From Acidimicrobiaceae bacterium (GTDB lineage: Bacteria; Actinomycetota; Acidimicrobiia; Acidimicrobiales; RAAP-2): a DNA stretch of 50,513 bases. The position numbers were made by a program, and so were the translations under genes. The notes beneath the pieces are model-generated. The model did no database searches. It saw only the letters and a list, made by a program, of their open reading frames with translations, and had not been told where the DNA came from. Shown piece after piece: positions 32,493 through 41,845 of this stretch; the stretch's first letter is position 1; each line of letters begins with the position of its first letter. The stretch spans positions 25,693-76,205 of the forward strand of contig PLHF01000027.1 of assembly GCA_003138855.1 (NCBI GenBank). Reading direction: 5' to 3'.

Positions 32493-33091
32493 CGGCCCTC
32501 GGACACGCCGTGCGCATCGCCAACTCCCGCGGACCGGAGACCCTCGTGCAACTGGCTGAAGAGACGGGCGCCCGGGCCGTGGACGCGACCGTCGCCGCCC
32601 AAGGCGCCGACCTGGTCATCGTGACCATCCCGGAGAAGGGCATCCCCACCCTGCCTCCCGGGGTGCTCAACGGCGCGGCCGACGGAGCACCGGTGGTGGA
32701 CACCGGCAACTACTACCCCCAGCGCGACGGGCGCATCGCTGCCATCGAGGACGGTCTGCCGGAGAGCCGATGGGTCGAACAGCAGCTCGGACACCCGGTC
32801 ATCAAGGCGTTCAACAACATCTACGCCCAGCACCTGCTCGATCGCCACCTTCCGGCCGGCACGCCGGGCCGCATCGCCCTGCCGGTCGCCGGCGACGACG
32901 GCGCGGCAACGTCGATCGTGCTGCAGCTCGTCGACGAGCTCGGGTTCGATCCGGTCGAGGCCGGCGGACTCGACGGGTCCTGGCGCCAGCAGCCCGGCAC
33001 CCCCGTGTACGCCACCGACCTCGATGCCGAGGGCGTGGGTCGGGCGCTTGCCGAGGCCAGTCCCGTGCGACCGGAGGCGTTCCGGGCCTGA
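32435..33091 (+). CDS. NADPH:F420-reductase-like dinucleotide-binding oxidoreductase
   Basis: The product has 218 residues. An N-terminal Rossmann fold (IGIIGAGNIGGNLARRL) is followed by an arginine-serine pair for NADP recognition (IANSRGPE), and by the family segments VVDTGNYYPQRDG and VIKAFNNIYAQHL. It matches the short NAD-binding proteins grouped with F420-dependent NADP reductase. True F420 use is unproven; some members reduce other substrates. It is the last plus-strand gene before the converging WS/DGAT gene. Confidence 0.85.
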   Translation: MEIGIIGAGNIGGNLARRLTALGHAVRIANSRGPETLVQLAEETGARAVDATVAAQGADLVIVTIPEKGIPTLPPGVLNGAADGAPVVDTGNYYPQRDGRIAAIEDGLPESRWVEQQLGHPVIKAFNNIYAQHLLDRHLPAGTPGRIALPVAGDDGAATSIVLQLVDELGFDPVEAGGLDGSWRQQPGTPVYATDLDAEGVGRALAEASPVRPEAFRA

Positions 33092-33135
33092 GCGCTCGGA
33101 CCGCCCTGGTCACCGGCGCCGGCCCGGCGCCCGGA

Positions 33136-34551
33136 TCATCGTTCGGCGAACGCCTCGGTGCCGATGACGCCCCGCAGCTCGTCGAGCGAGTCGTGCAGGG
33201 CGTCGACGATTTGCCATGGATCGGGGACGCTCGCCGGGCAGCCGAGCAGCGAGACACCAAGGGTGTTCTCGTAGCTCCACGCCGTGATGTTGAGGCCGAT
33301 GCCCTCGAGGATGGGCCCCACCGAGTAAAGGGCCTCGAGCTCGATGGGGCCGAAATAGATCCGCTCGCGCGGGCCGACCACGTTGGAGAGCACCACGTTG
33401 AGGGGTGGGCGGAGCCGGTCGGCGATGTGCGAGCGGCTCCAGGCGTCGACGACGAAGCGGTAGATCTGCGGTGGGACCACGTCGGCGCGCTGCCCGAGGA
33501 GGTCGTGACCCAGCAGGCTGCGCACCTCCTTGGAGGCCATTGCTGCGTCGTGGATGTGCTGCAGGCGCTCGAGGGGGTCGCCGATGTCGGTGCCCAGGCT
33601 GACGTAGAGGTTGTCGACCCGGTTGCCCGACATACGGGCCACGTTGGGGTCGGTCGAGACCGGGACGCTGGCCACCAGGGGGCGTCGGGGCAATTCGTCC
33701 CGGTCCACCAGATAGCGCCGCAGGGCTCCCGCGCACACCGCCAGGTAGACGTCGTTGAGGGTGGTGCCGGTCGCTCGCCGGATGGCCTTGAGATCGGCCA
33801 GCGGCAGGTTGGTCATCGCGAACGTCCGGTCAGGGGTGAGCGAGACGTTGAAGGAGGTCTTCGGGATGTGATGGAGCGGGAGCGGTGGCCTCTCCGCGAA
33901 GCTGCGGCGCCGCGCCTCGGAGGCGCGGGTGCTGCGCACCGACTGCACTGCCAGATGTGGCAGACCCTTCCATCGGGTCATGTGGCCGCGCGCTGCAATC
34001 GAGAGCAGCCGGCGTCGGGTCGGGATCGGCTCGGGGTGCCACCGGTCCGCAACCGGCTCCTCCGTCGGGTCGCCGGTGGTGCCGCGCACCACCTTCTGGA
34101 GGAGGGCAACCGCGGCGGACCCGTCGGCCACCGCATGGTGGAGCTTGACCACCACGGCCGAACGGCCACCCGCAAGTCCGTCTACGACCAACAGCTCCCA
34201 CAGGGGCCGGTCACGCGCCAACGCGGTCCCCGAGAACTCGGCCACCACGGCCGCGAGCTCGCGAGCTCCCCCCGGGGCGTCGACCATCCGTCGGCTCACG
34301 TGTCGTCGCAGATCGAACTCGGGATCCTCGACCCATACCGGATGCCCCAGACCCAGGGGGACCGGCACGGCCCGGCGGCGGAACGGCGGGAGCCGGACGA
34401 GCTGCTGCTCGAGTACCTCGATCAGGACGTCGTAGGAGAACCCCCCTTCGAGGACCGAGACATCGGACACCGCCACCTTCACCGTGTGCATGTGGGCCGT
34501 GGGTGTCTCGGAGTACAGGAACTTGGCGTCCAGCCCCGTCATGGTCTCCAC
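33136..34551 (-). CDS. Wax ester synthase / diacylglycerol acyltransferase (WS/DGAT)
   Basis: The product has 471 residues from a GTG with GGAGG seven bases upstream; ATG 34542 is an alternative. The N-terminus (LDAKFLYSETPTAHMHTVKVAV) and the active-site motif HHAVADG (HHxxxDG) are typical, as is the later VPVSTDPNVARMSGNRVDN segment and NVVLSNVVGPRE. It esterifies acyl-CoA with diacylglycerol or fatty alcohol to make storage lipid. Mycobacterial Tgs1 of this family is in the DosR regulon, but no DevR-type box was seen here. It forms an operon with the alpha/beta hydrolase (3-base gap). Confidence 0.93.
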   Translation of the reverse strand: METMTGLDAKFLYSETPTAHMHTVKVAVSDVSVLEGGFSYDVLIEVLEQQLVRLPPFRRRAVPVPLGLGHPVWVEDPEFDLRRHVSRRMVDAPGGARELAAVVAEFSGTALARDRPLWELLVVDGLAGGRSAVVVKLHHAVADGSAAVALLQKVVRGTTGDPTEEPVADRWHPEPIPTRRRLLSIAARGHMTRWKGLPHLAVQSVRSTRASEARRRSFAERPPLPLHHIPKTSFNVSLTPDRTFAMTNLPLADLKAIRRATGTTLNDVYLAVCAGALRRYLVDRDELPRRPLVASVPVSTDPNVARMSGNRVDNLYVSLGTDIGDPLERLQHIHDAAMASKEVRSLLGHDLLGQRADVVPPQIYRFVVDAWSRSHIADRLRPPLNVVLSNVVGPRERIYFGPIELEALYSVGPILEGIGLNITAWSYENTLGVSLLGCPASVPDPWQIVDALHDSLDELRGVIGTEAFAER

Positions 34552-34554
34552 TGC

Positions 34555-35925
34555 TCAGCCTCCACCCACCTCAGTGGCTCCGACCGGCGAGGTCTCGGCC
34601 AGCGAGGTGATGAGGAAGTCGGAGACCTGCTTCGACCACAGGTAGCCGACGTGGTTGCCCGAGTACCACGAGATGCGGGGCTGGTCCCAGTGCTCCCACA
34701 GCCGCAGAGCTTGGTCGGGCGGCGCCAAGCGGTCGCCGAAGCCCGCGAAGATGAACCGGCGGTCCTTGCGCACCTTGGCCTCGAAGCTCATCGGCGAGAC
34801 GACCCGGTAGACGTTCTCGGCGGCGCCGCCCATGATCTTGTGCTCGATGGCCCGGGCCCGGATGTGGTGGGGACTGTGCCGGTGGAACAGCCCGGGGAAG
34901 TCCGAGACGGGGATGCCCGCCACCACGGCGTCGACCCCCTCTTCGAGCCCGGCCAGGAGCGAGACCGTGTAGGCGCCGAGCGAGACGCCGTAGAGGCTGA
35001 TCGAGGTGGCGCCCTTCGCACGGATCCACTGGATCAGCCGGCGGATGTCCCACACGGCCTGGGTCAGTCCGTGCACCGCGTTCATCATCTCGAAGGACAG
35101 GAATGGCTCGCCGCTGACAAGGGTGACCCGGCGCGGACCGTGCAGGGGCAGAGCCGGAAAGGCGACGTTCATCCCGAGCTCGTCGTGGAGGCGCCCGGCC
35201 TGCAGCCCCTGGAAGTCCATGAACGGAAAGCCCATGCAGAACCCGTGCACGGCGATCACCCACGGCCGGGGACCATCCGCGTGCTCGAGTACGGTCGCCG
35301 TGGCAGTGCGGTTCGGTTCGAACGCCATCCACCTGTCGCTGCCGGGCTCGCCCGGGTGGGGGGTGAAGCCGCTGTCCCAGCAGAGGCGGTCGTAATTGTG
35401 GCCCATGGCCCAGCCCCGGCTCGTGGTGACGTCCGCCGCCGACAGCGAAGGCGGGGTGCGATGGTAGGAGCGGGGGTCGTCGATCCACCCGTTGCGGACG
35501 TAGAGGGCCTCGGCGTCAGCGAGCTCCCGGGCCACCCGGGCATAGTCGCCAGGGAGCGGGAACCTCCGCGGCGTCATGGCCATGGCCAGGAGCGCCTCGT
35601 CCATGGCCACCTGGGCGGCGAGCCCGAGGGACAGGTGCGGCGCCGGCAGCGCATCGGCCACCTCCCCCCGCAGCAGTGCCGATCCCACGAAGTGGAGCGT
35701 CCGCGGCACGGCCCGGGTGGCGCGGGCGAGCGCTCGCCGGTTCACGAATCCGGCCACGGCGCGATAGGACCCGGTGACCCGGTCGACAGCCGAGGGGGAT
35801 CCGCCCGCTCCGCTACCGTCCGTCACGGACCCGCCGGGCACTCCCCCGTCAAGGTCGCCCGGGCCGACTGGCCCTGGATCGCGGGCCGGGCTGCCGGCGA
35901 CCGCGTCCGGTTCGGCATTCCCCAC
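34555..35925 (-). CDS. Alpha/beta-hydrolase fold protein of the lipid locus
   Basis: The product has 456 residues from GTG 35925 with GGGAG upstream. The first 50 residues are Gly/Pro/Ser-rich. The hydrolase core shows an oxyanion segment VIAVHGFCMGFPFMDF, nucleophile elbow GVSLGAY, and a C-terminal histidine in YSGNHVGYLW. It sits directly upstream of a WS/DGAT gene and divergent from an acyl-CoA ligase, so an esterase/lipase role in storage-lipid turnover is likely. No signal peptide is evident. Confidence 0.82.
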   Translation of the reverse strand: MGNAEPDAVAGSPARDPGPVGPGDLDGGVPGGSVTDGSGAGGSPSAVDRVTGSYRAVAGFVNRRALARATRAVPRTLHFVGSALLRGEVADALPAPHLSLGLAAQVAMDEALLAMAMTPRRFPLPGDYARVARELADAEALYVRNGWIDDPRSYHRTPPSLSAADVTTSRGWAMGHNYDRLCWDSGFTPHPGEPGSDRWMAFEPNRTATATVLEHADGPRPWVIAVHGFCMGFPFMDFQGLQAGRLHDELGMNVAFPALPLHGPRRVTLVSGEPFLSFEMMNAVHGLTQAVWDIRRLIQWIRAKGATSISLYGVSLGAYTVSLLAGLEEGVDAVVAGIPVSDFPGLFHRHSPHHIRARAIEHKIMGGAAENVYRVVSPMSFEAKVRKDRRFIFAGFGDRLAPPDQALRLWEHWDQPRISWYSGNHVGYLWSKQVSDFLITSLAETSPVGATEVGGG

Positions 35926-36069
35926 TCGGTCTCCCTCCCCCGCGGCAACGTCCCGCCGCCGATACGGCGGACCCGCTCACCTGAGATACTACGTCCGGAG
36001 TGTAAGCGCAGACAGGGCCGCAACGCGTCTCGACCAGCCCGGAACACCTCTCGACCAGCCAGGAGGGCC
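35926..36069. promoter_or_regulatory. Divergent promoter region of the storage-lipid locus
   Basis: The 144 bases between the hydrolase and acyl-CoA ligase starts must hold promoters for both directions. TCTCGACCAGCC is directly repeated at about 36028 and 36049 just before the AGGAGGG at 36061-36067. No DevR-type box is present. Confidence 0.45.
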
Positions 36070-37683
36070 ATGGAGTTCAATCTCGCCGATCTCTTCGAAA
36101 GCGTGGTCGACCAGGTCGGAGAGCAGCCGGCGATGGTATCGGGGAGCCGCAGGCTCGGCTACGCCCAGTTGGACCAACGCGCCAACCGACTTGCCCACTG
36201 CCTCGAACGCGCCGGGATCGGTCCGGGCGATCGGGTCGGCCTCCAACTCGCCAACGGCACCGAGTACATCGAGGGCATGCTCGCCTGCTTCAAGATCCGC
36301 GCCGTTCCCATCAACGTCAACTACCGCTACGTCGCCGGCGAACTGCAGTACCTCTACAAGGATGCATCCCTGGTCGGCCTCATCTTCCACAGCCGCTTCG
36401 GCCGGGCGGTGGAAGGGGCCCTCGGTTCCCTGCGCGAGACGCGTGCGTTGCTGGAGGTTTCGGAGCCCCGGGAAGCCGGCGGCCCGGGCGACGACTACGA
36501 AACAGCCATCGCCTCGGAGCCTCCCACCCGTGGGTTCCTTCCGCGCCGGGCCGACGACCTCTACTGCGTCTACACCGGGGGGACGACCGGGATGCCCAAG
36601 GGCGTGCTCTGGCGGCACGACGACATCTTCTTCGCCGCCATGGGTGGAGGCGACCCCTTTGCGCTCGGCGACTACATCCGCTCTCCCGAGGAGCTGGCCG
36701 AACGGATCTTGCATCCGGGTCTCACCGCCTTCGCCCTCCCCCCGTTCATGCATGCGGCCGGGCACTGGCTGGCATTCTCCACGCTGTTCGGCGGTGGGAC
36801 GGTGCTCACCCTCGAGGGAGGGACCTTCGATCCGCCCGAGGTCTGGCGCCTGGTGGAGGCCGAGGCCGTCAACACCCTGGTCGTCGTCGGCGACTCCATG
36901 GCGCGTCCCCTGCTCGACGAGCTGGCCCTCGATGCCGGGCGCCACGATCTCTCGTCGTTGCTCGCCGTGGGCTCGGGCGGCGCGGTGTTGTCGCCGTCGA
37001 CCAAGGCCCAGCTGGCGGAGCTCCTGCCCGGCCGGATCGTCGCCGATCGCTTCGGGTCCTCGGAGACCGGCCAGGTCGGCGGTGAGGCGCCATCCGGGGA
37101 CCCCTTCGGCCCGCCCCGCCTGCGAGTCGACGACCGTACCGACGTGCTCGACGACGACTTGCAACCGGTGCAGCCCGGTTCCGGAGTGATCGGGCATCTG
37201 GCCCGGGGGGGACACGTCCCGATCGGCTACCTCGGCGACCCGGTCAAGTCCGCCACCACCTTCGTCCAGCACCGCGGACAACGGTGGGCGCTGCCCGGGG
37301 ACCTGGCCACGGCGCAGGCCGACGGGACCATCGTCGTGCTCGGTCGGGGCTCGCTGTGCATCAACACCGGCGGTGAGAAGGTCTTCCCCGACGAGGTGGA
37401 GGCCACGTTGAAGGGCCACCCCGATGTCAGCGATGCCCTCGTGGTCGGCGTGGCCGACCCCCGCTTCGGCGAACGGGTGGTCGCTCTGGTGGAGCCCAGG
37501 CCCGGGCGCCCCGTGGACCCAGAGGCGCTCCGCCGGCACGCACGCGACCGCCTGACCGGCTACAAGGTGCCACGAGAGGTGATCGCCACCGACGGGATCG
37601 TCCGCTCGCCGAGCGGCAAGCCGGACTACCCCTGGGCGCGATCGGTGGCGGAGTCGGCCGCCGGGCGCCGGGGCGAGGACTGA
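36070..37683 (+). CDS. Acyl-CoA synthetase / AMP-dependent ligase (FadD type)
   Basis: The product has 537 residues, starting at ATG 36070 behind a perfect AGGAGGG. It is an ANL-superfamily enzyme: P-loop YTGGTTGMPKGVLW, the A5-type RFGSSETGQ, GDLATAQADGT, and a C-terminal domain with the catalytic lysine in RSPSGKPDYPWAR. The N-terminal residues (MEFNLADLFESVVDQVGEQPA) match mycobacterial FadD relatives. It activates fatty acids to acyl-CoA, providing substrate for the WS/DGAT encoded 10 bases downstream. Confidence 0.93.
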   Translation: MEFNLADLFESVVDQVGEQPAMVSGSRRLGYAQLDQRANRLAHCLERAGIGPGDRVGLQLANGTEYIEGMLACFKIRAVPINVNYRYVAGELQYLYKDASLVGLIFHSRFGRAVEGALGSLRETRALLEVSEPREAGGPGDDYETAIASEPPTRGFLPRRADDLYCVYTGGTTGMPKGVLWRHDDIFFAAMGGGDPFALGDYIRSPEELAERILHPGLTAFALPPFMHAAGHWLAFSTLFGGGTVLTLEGGTFDPPEVWRLVEAEAVNTLVVVGDSMARPLLDELALDAGRHDLSSLLAVGSGGAVLSPSTKAQLAELLPGRIVADRFGSSETGQVGGEAPSGDPFGPPRLRVDDRTDVLDDDLQPVQPGSGVIGHLARGGHVPIGYLGDPVKSATTFVQHRGQRWALPGDLATAQADGTIVVLGRGSLCINTGGEKVFPDEVEATLKGHPDVSDALVVGVADPRFGERVVALVEPRPGRPVDPEALRRHARDRLTGYKVPREVIATDGIVRSPSGKPDYPWARSVAESAAGRRGED

Positions 37684-37693
37684 GGGGGACCAC

Positions 37694-39112
37694 GTGCAGC
37701 GAATGGGAGGAATGGACGCAGCGTTCCTGTACATCGAGACGCCTGCCATGCACATGCATGCGGTCGGCGTACTGGTCCTCGACCCGGCCGGCCGGCCCGG
37801 CGGATTCGGCATCGACGAGGTGACCCGGGCCCTGGCGGAGCGCATCCACCTGATCCCGCCGCTGCGACGCCGGGCGCTCCCGCCGCCCGCCGGCATCGAC
37901 CATCCCCTGTGGATCGAGGATCCCGAGTTCGACCTCTCCGCCCACATCAAGGATGCACCGTTGGAGGGCCCGGTGCCCTGGGACCGGCTCGAACAGTTCG
38001 TGGGTGATGTCTCCGGCCGACCGCTCGACCGCACCCGTCCGTTATGGGAGATGTGGGTGGTCAACCCGCTGGAGGACGGGACGGTGGCCCTGGTCACCAA
38101 GATCCACCATTCGCTGATGGACGGCGGGGCGGGGGCGAGCCTACTGGCTTCGCTCTTCGACCTCTCCCCGGACGCCGACCCGGTGGAGCCCCCGGACGAA
38201 CCGTGGGTACCCGATGTGGTCCCGTCGACGCAACGCCAGGTGACAAGCTCGGTCTCGTCGCTCGTGGCCCGCCAGAAGGACGTGCCCGGAGCTGTGGCCC
38301 GCACGTTCTCGGGGCTGGCCGGCACCACCCGCACCTGGCTGTCCCAGCGGGCGGCGGGCGGCAGGACCCCGCTGACCGCCCCGCGCACCCTGCTCAACGG
38401 CGCCATCACCTCGCGCCGCTCGGCAAGCCTCACCCGGGTCGACCTCGACACCGTCCGCCACATCGCACATGCCTTCGGGGTCACCATCAACGACGTCGTC
38501 CTGGCGGCATCGGGCACCGCGTTGAAGCGCTACATCGAGGCCCGCGGCCCGCTTCCGGCGCGCAACCTGATCGCGGCGGTACCGGTCAGCGCTCACCACG
38601 GACATGACGACGGAGAGCTGCGAAACCGCGTCTCCAACATGATGGTGGAGGTGCCCCTCCGGCCCGACGAACCCGTCGAACGGCTGCTGGCGGTACACGC
38701 CAACTCGCTCAGTTCGAAGGCGCTCCAGTCCGCCTTCGGCACCGACTCGCTCCAGGAGCTCACCGGGTTCGCCTCCCCCTCGGTGATGACAGCCGGCGCG
38801 CGCCTCTACTCCGGCCTCAAGCTGGCCCGGTACCACCCTCCGGTGTTCAACCTGGTCATCTCCAATGTGCCCGGGCCGCCACTGGACCTCTACTGCGCCG
38901 GGGCCAAGGTGACCGGCATCTACCCGATGGGGCCGGTGATGGAGGGCACCGGCGTCAACATGACGGTGCTCAGCGAGGCGCACCACCTCAATGTGGGTGT
39001 CATCGCCTGTCCCGACCTGGTGCCCGACGTCGCCGACATCGGCACCGGCTTCGTCGCTGCGGTGGAGGAGCTGAAGGCTCTGGCCGACCCGCCGCCGACG
39101 GCGGGTCCCTAG
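37694..39112 (+). CDS. Wax ester synthase / diacylglycerol acyltransferase (WS/DGAT), second copy
   Basis: The product has 472 residues from a GTG with GGGGG five bases upstream. Active-site motif HHSLMDG (HHxxxDG) near residue 137, N-terminus MDAAFLYIETPAMHMHAVGVLVL, and NLVISNVPGPP near the C-terminus are all family features. It is clearly diverged from the copy at 33136, so the pair is not a recent tandem duplication. It follows the acyl-CoA ligase on the same transcript. Confidence 0.93.
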   Translation: MQRMGGMDAAFLYIETPAMHMHAVGVLVLDPAGRPGGFGIDEVTRALAERIHLIPPLRRRALPPPAGIDHPLWIEDPEFDLSAHIKDAPLEGPVPWDRLEQFVGDVSGRPLDRTRPLWEMWVVNPLEDGTVALVTKIHHSLMDGGAGASLLASLFDLSPDADPVEPPDEPWVPDVVPSTQRQVTSSVSSLVARQKDVPGAVARTFSGLAGTTRTWLSQRAAGGRTPLTAPRTLLNGAITSRRSASLTRVDLDTVRHIAHAFGVTINDVVLAASGTALKRYIEARGPLPARNLIAAVPVSAHHGHDDGELRNRVSNMMVEVPLRPDEPVERLLAVHANSLSSKALQSAFGTDSLQELTGFASPSVMTAGARLYSGLKLARYHPPVFNLVISNVPGPPLDLYCAGAKVTGIYPMGPVMEGTGVNMTVLSEAHHLNVGVIACPDLVPDVADIGTGFVAAVEELKALADPPPTAGP

Positions 39113-39179
39113 CCGGCGGGGATCTCCCCCGCGGTGACGTCGCCGTCTCACGCCCTCCGGGCAGCAGCTCGTTACGGGT

Positions 39180-40439
39180 CTACACCAGCCGGAGCTCGAT
39201 CGGGCCTGCGAGCAGGTCGACGTCGGCGACCCAGTCGCCCGGGATGCTCAGCGACCGGTTCGGCGTGGCGTGCCGCAGGCGGGCCCGACCGAGCACCCGG
39301 CCGGCCTGCTCGACGCTGACCGTACGTCTGCCGGTGAAGGCGCTGGTGCGCAGGAGGACCCGAACGGGTACGTCGTCGGGCCGGACGATCCCCGGCCATG
39401 CCCAGGCCAGGGGCTCGTCGACCTGCACCTCGACACCGTCGACGGCCCGGCCGACGTCTCCGCGGCGGAGCCGACCCGCGAGGCGCTGTGCCACCCGCCG
39501 GCCGCCGAGGGCCGCCGACCCGGCCGTCTCGGCCGGGTGGACCAGGTTGCCGGCGGCCACGATCCCGATGACCGAGGTCTGCCCGCCCCCGTCGGTCAAC
39601 GGGCCCTTCGTCGCCGGGTCCATCCGTGTCCCGGCCCGGCGGACCAGCTCGTGGTCGGGCACCCAGTCGCCGGTGAACACCACGGTGTCGACTCCGATGG
39701 TCCGGCGCCGACCCGAGATGCGGTCCTCGAACTCGACGGCGGACACCCGGCCCCTGCCGTGCACCGCGACCACCCGGGTGGAGGTGAGGAGCGGGATCCG
39801 GAGGAGTGCCCGGCTGGCAAGCGCGAACGCGCCCAGCGTCTGGTGCCGGGGTAGATCGGTGACGATGGCCGCAGTCTCCACACCGGCCTCCCGGAGAGTC
39901 AGTGCCGCGGAGAACGAGACGTGTTCGGCGCCGACGACCACGGCTCGACGACCCACGGGCAGGTGATGCGAGTGGACCCACTGCTGGAGCTGCCCGGTGG
40001 TGAACACGCCGGCGGGCCGATCCCCCGGGACGAGGCGCGCCGACCTCGGCCGCTCTCTGGCCCCGGTCGCCAGCAGCACCACCCGCGGGTGCAGCTCGGC
40101 CAGCCCGGAGGGGCTGACGAGCGACACCGCACCGGAAGGGTCGACCCGGGTCACGGTCGTCTCGAGCGAGAGCCGGGCGCCGCTGTCCGCCGCCAGTCGG
40201 GTCAGACGCCGGGCGTAGGCGGGACCACTCATGGCGCGGCGCAGGTCCTGGAGGCCGAACCCGGCATGATGGCAGTGGCGGGGGATCCCACCTGGCTCGG
40301 GCTCGCGGTCGACCACCAGGACCGGGGCGATCCCGAGGCGGCCGAGCTCTGCTGCGGCACTGAGCCCCGCCGGTCCGGCCCCGACGACGAGCACGTCCGG
40401 GTCGGCGGGGCTCCGTGCCCCGTCGGAGCGCCCGCTCAC
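39180..40439 (-). CDS. FAD-dependent pyridine-nucleotide oxidoreductase of the glycerol-like operon
   Basis: The product has 419 residues. FAD fold VLVVGAGPAGLSAAAELGRLG, a central NAD(P) site with AVVVGAEHVSFSAAL, and a later GIVAAGNLVHPAETAG FAD motif are present. It resembles the small-subunit type (HcnB-like, or the partner of GlpA-like dehydrogenases). The start overlaps the stop of the next-upstream gene by four bases (GTGA). The C-terminal 90 residues form a mainly beta domain of unknown role. It likely relays electrons from the GlpA-like enzyme. Confidence 0.85.
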   Translation of the reverse strand: MSGRSDGARSPADPDVLVVGAGPAGLSAAAELGRLGIAPVLVVDREPEPGGIPRHCHHAGFGLQDLRRAMSGPAYARRLTRLAADSGARLSLETTVTRVDPSGAVSLVSPSGLAELHPRVVLLATGARERPRSARLVPGDRPAGVFTTGQLQQWVHSHHLPVGRRAVVVGAEHVSFSAALTLREAGVETAAIVTDLPRHQTLGAFALASRALLRIPLLTSTRVVAVHGRGRVSAVEFEDRISGRRRTIGVDTVVFTGDWVPDHELVRRAGTRMDPATKGPLTDGGGQTSVIGIVAAGNLVHPAETAGSAALGGRRVAQRLAGRLRRGDVGRAVDGVEVQVDEPLAWAWPGIVRPDDVPVRVLLRTSAFTGRRTVSVEQAGRVLGRARLRHATPNRSLSIPGDWVADVDLLAGPIELRLV

Positions 40440-41845
40440 CGATCGACCCTTGTCAGCTCACCGACGGACCGGCCCGTCTCGGCGGCGGTGAGGGCGACCA
40501 CCTCGGCACCGCAGTAGAAGCCCTGACACCGGCCGTTCATGGCCCGGGTCCGCCGTCGGACCCCCGCCAGATCGGTGGCCGGCACCTCGGAGCGGCAGGC
40601 GTCGCGAACCTCGCCGACGGTGGCCCGCTCGCAGTGGCACAGCAGACGTCCGAACTCGGGGTCCCGCTCGATGAGGTCGGCCCGTTGGTAGGGGCGCCGC
40701 TGGGCCTCGCCCAGCGCGGGCATCGATGGTGGGGGGCCGAGATCACCGCGCGGGTCCAGCACGACGCCGGCGGAGCGGAGCAGGTCGGCGACGTGCTCGG
40801 CGATGGCCAGCGAGCCGGTCAGGCCGGTCGATCGGATCCCCCCGGCACAGACGTAGCGTTGCGTTGCGTGGAGGCGGATCTGGTAGTCGCGGTCGGCGGT
40901 GGCGGCGCGCAGGCCGGCATAGGTGGCGGTGACCTCTTCGTCGAGCAGGGGTGGGAGGATCGCCCGGCCGGCCCGCATCAGCTCGGCGATGCCCGCTTCG
41001 GTGGTGGCAGTGTCGCCTCGGTCCTCGAGATCCTCGGCCGTGGGACCGACCAGCACGTTGCCCCAGACCGTCGGCGAGACCAGCACCCCCTTGCTCCGCT
41101 CCGTAGGGACGGGCAGCAGGATCCGGCTCACCAGCCCTCTCGCCAGCTTGTCGAAGACGATCAGCTGGCCACGGCGCGGTGTCACGGTGAAGCCGTCATG
41201 GCCGAACATCCGATCGACCCGGTCCGAGAAGAGACCGGCCGCGTTGATCACCCAGCGCGCCCGCAGCCGTCCGTCGGACAGCACGAGCACGTGCTCGTCG
41301 TCACCCTCCTCGATCCCCTCGACCGACGAACCGAGCCGGAGCGCGGCGTTCGCCCTGACCGCCTCGGTGGCGAGGGCGAGCGTCAACGACCACGGGTCGA
41401 TAATCGACTCGCCCGGCACTTCGATGCCCGATCGCGCTCCCGGCCCCAGATGTGGTTCGCGGCGGCGGACCTCGGCGGCGTCGATGCACTGCGCGGCGTC
41501 ATAGCCGTTGGCCCGCGCCTTCTCCACGAGGCCGGGCAGGGCGGCCTCCTGCTCGTCGTCCCAGGCGACGAGCAGTGCGCCGGTCGGCTCGACGGCGATC
41601 CCCACCTCCTCGGCGTAGGCGGCACAGAGGTGGTGGCCCCGGGACACGAGTCGGGACTCGAGTGATCCTGGCACCGTGTCGAACCCGGTGTGGAGGATCG
41701 CCGTGTTGGCCTTGGAGGTCCCCTCACCGACGTCGGCCGCCCGTTCGATGACGGTCACCGCCAGCCCGTGGCGGGCCAGATCACGGGCGATGGCACAGCC
41801 GACCACCCCGGCGCCCACGATGGCGACGTCGGCGACCTCGGTCAC
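40436..41845 (-). CDS. GlpA-like FAD-dependent dehydrogenase with BFD-type 2Fe-2S domain
   Basis: The product has 469 residues from GTG 41845. The FAD fold is VAIVGAGVVGCAIARDLARHG, followed by SKANTAILHTGFD as in glycerol-3-phosphate dehydrogenases. The C-terminal 70 residues form a BFD-like [2Fe-2S] domain: LCHCERATVGEV and later RCQGFYCG give the CxC...CxxxxC ligands. This architecture is that of anaerobic glycerol-3-phosphate dehydrogenase (GlpA). The substrate may be glycerol-3-phosphate or a related polyol phosphate. It overlaps the upstream kinase gene by four bases. Frames further upstream are shadows of that kinase. Confidence 0.88.
   Translation of the reverse strand: MTEVADVAIVGAGVVGCAIARDLARHGLAVTVIERAADVGEGTSKANTAILHTGFDTVPGSLESRLVSRGHHLCAAYAEEVGIAVEPTGALLVAWDDEQEAALPGLVEKARANGYDAAQCIDAAEVRRREPHLGPGARSGIEVPGESIIDPWSLTLALATEAVRANAALRLGSSVEGIEEGDDEHVLVLSDGRLRARWVINAAGLFSDRVDRMFGHDGFTVTPRRGQLIVFDKLARGLVSRILLPVPTERSKGVLVSPTVWGNVLVGPTAEDLEDRGDTATTEAGIAELMRAGRAILPPLLDEEVTATYAGLRAATADRDYQIRLHATQRYVCAGGIRSTGLTGSLAIAEHVADLLRSAGVVLDPRGDLGPPPSMPALGEAQRRPYQRADLIERDPEFGRLLCHCERATVGEVRDACRSEVPATDLAGVRRRTRAMNGRCQGFYCGAEVVALTAAETGRSVGELTRVDR

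Noticed and set aside
32770..36069. Long 5' extension of the acyl-CoA ligase frame
   Set aside because: It runs antisense through the WS/DGAT and hydrolase genes; the ATG at 36070 has a perfect ribosome-binding site and starts the family domain.
36822..36840. GGGACCTTCGATCC, a partial DevR-type box
   Set aside because: It lies inside the acyl-CoA ligase coding sequence (GGTFDPPE) and lacks the CGGCCCTA half.
35989..38517. 842-codon minus-strand frame opposite the acyl-CoA ligase and WS/DGAT genes
   Set aside because: It spans two real plus-strand genes and has no recognisable domain.
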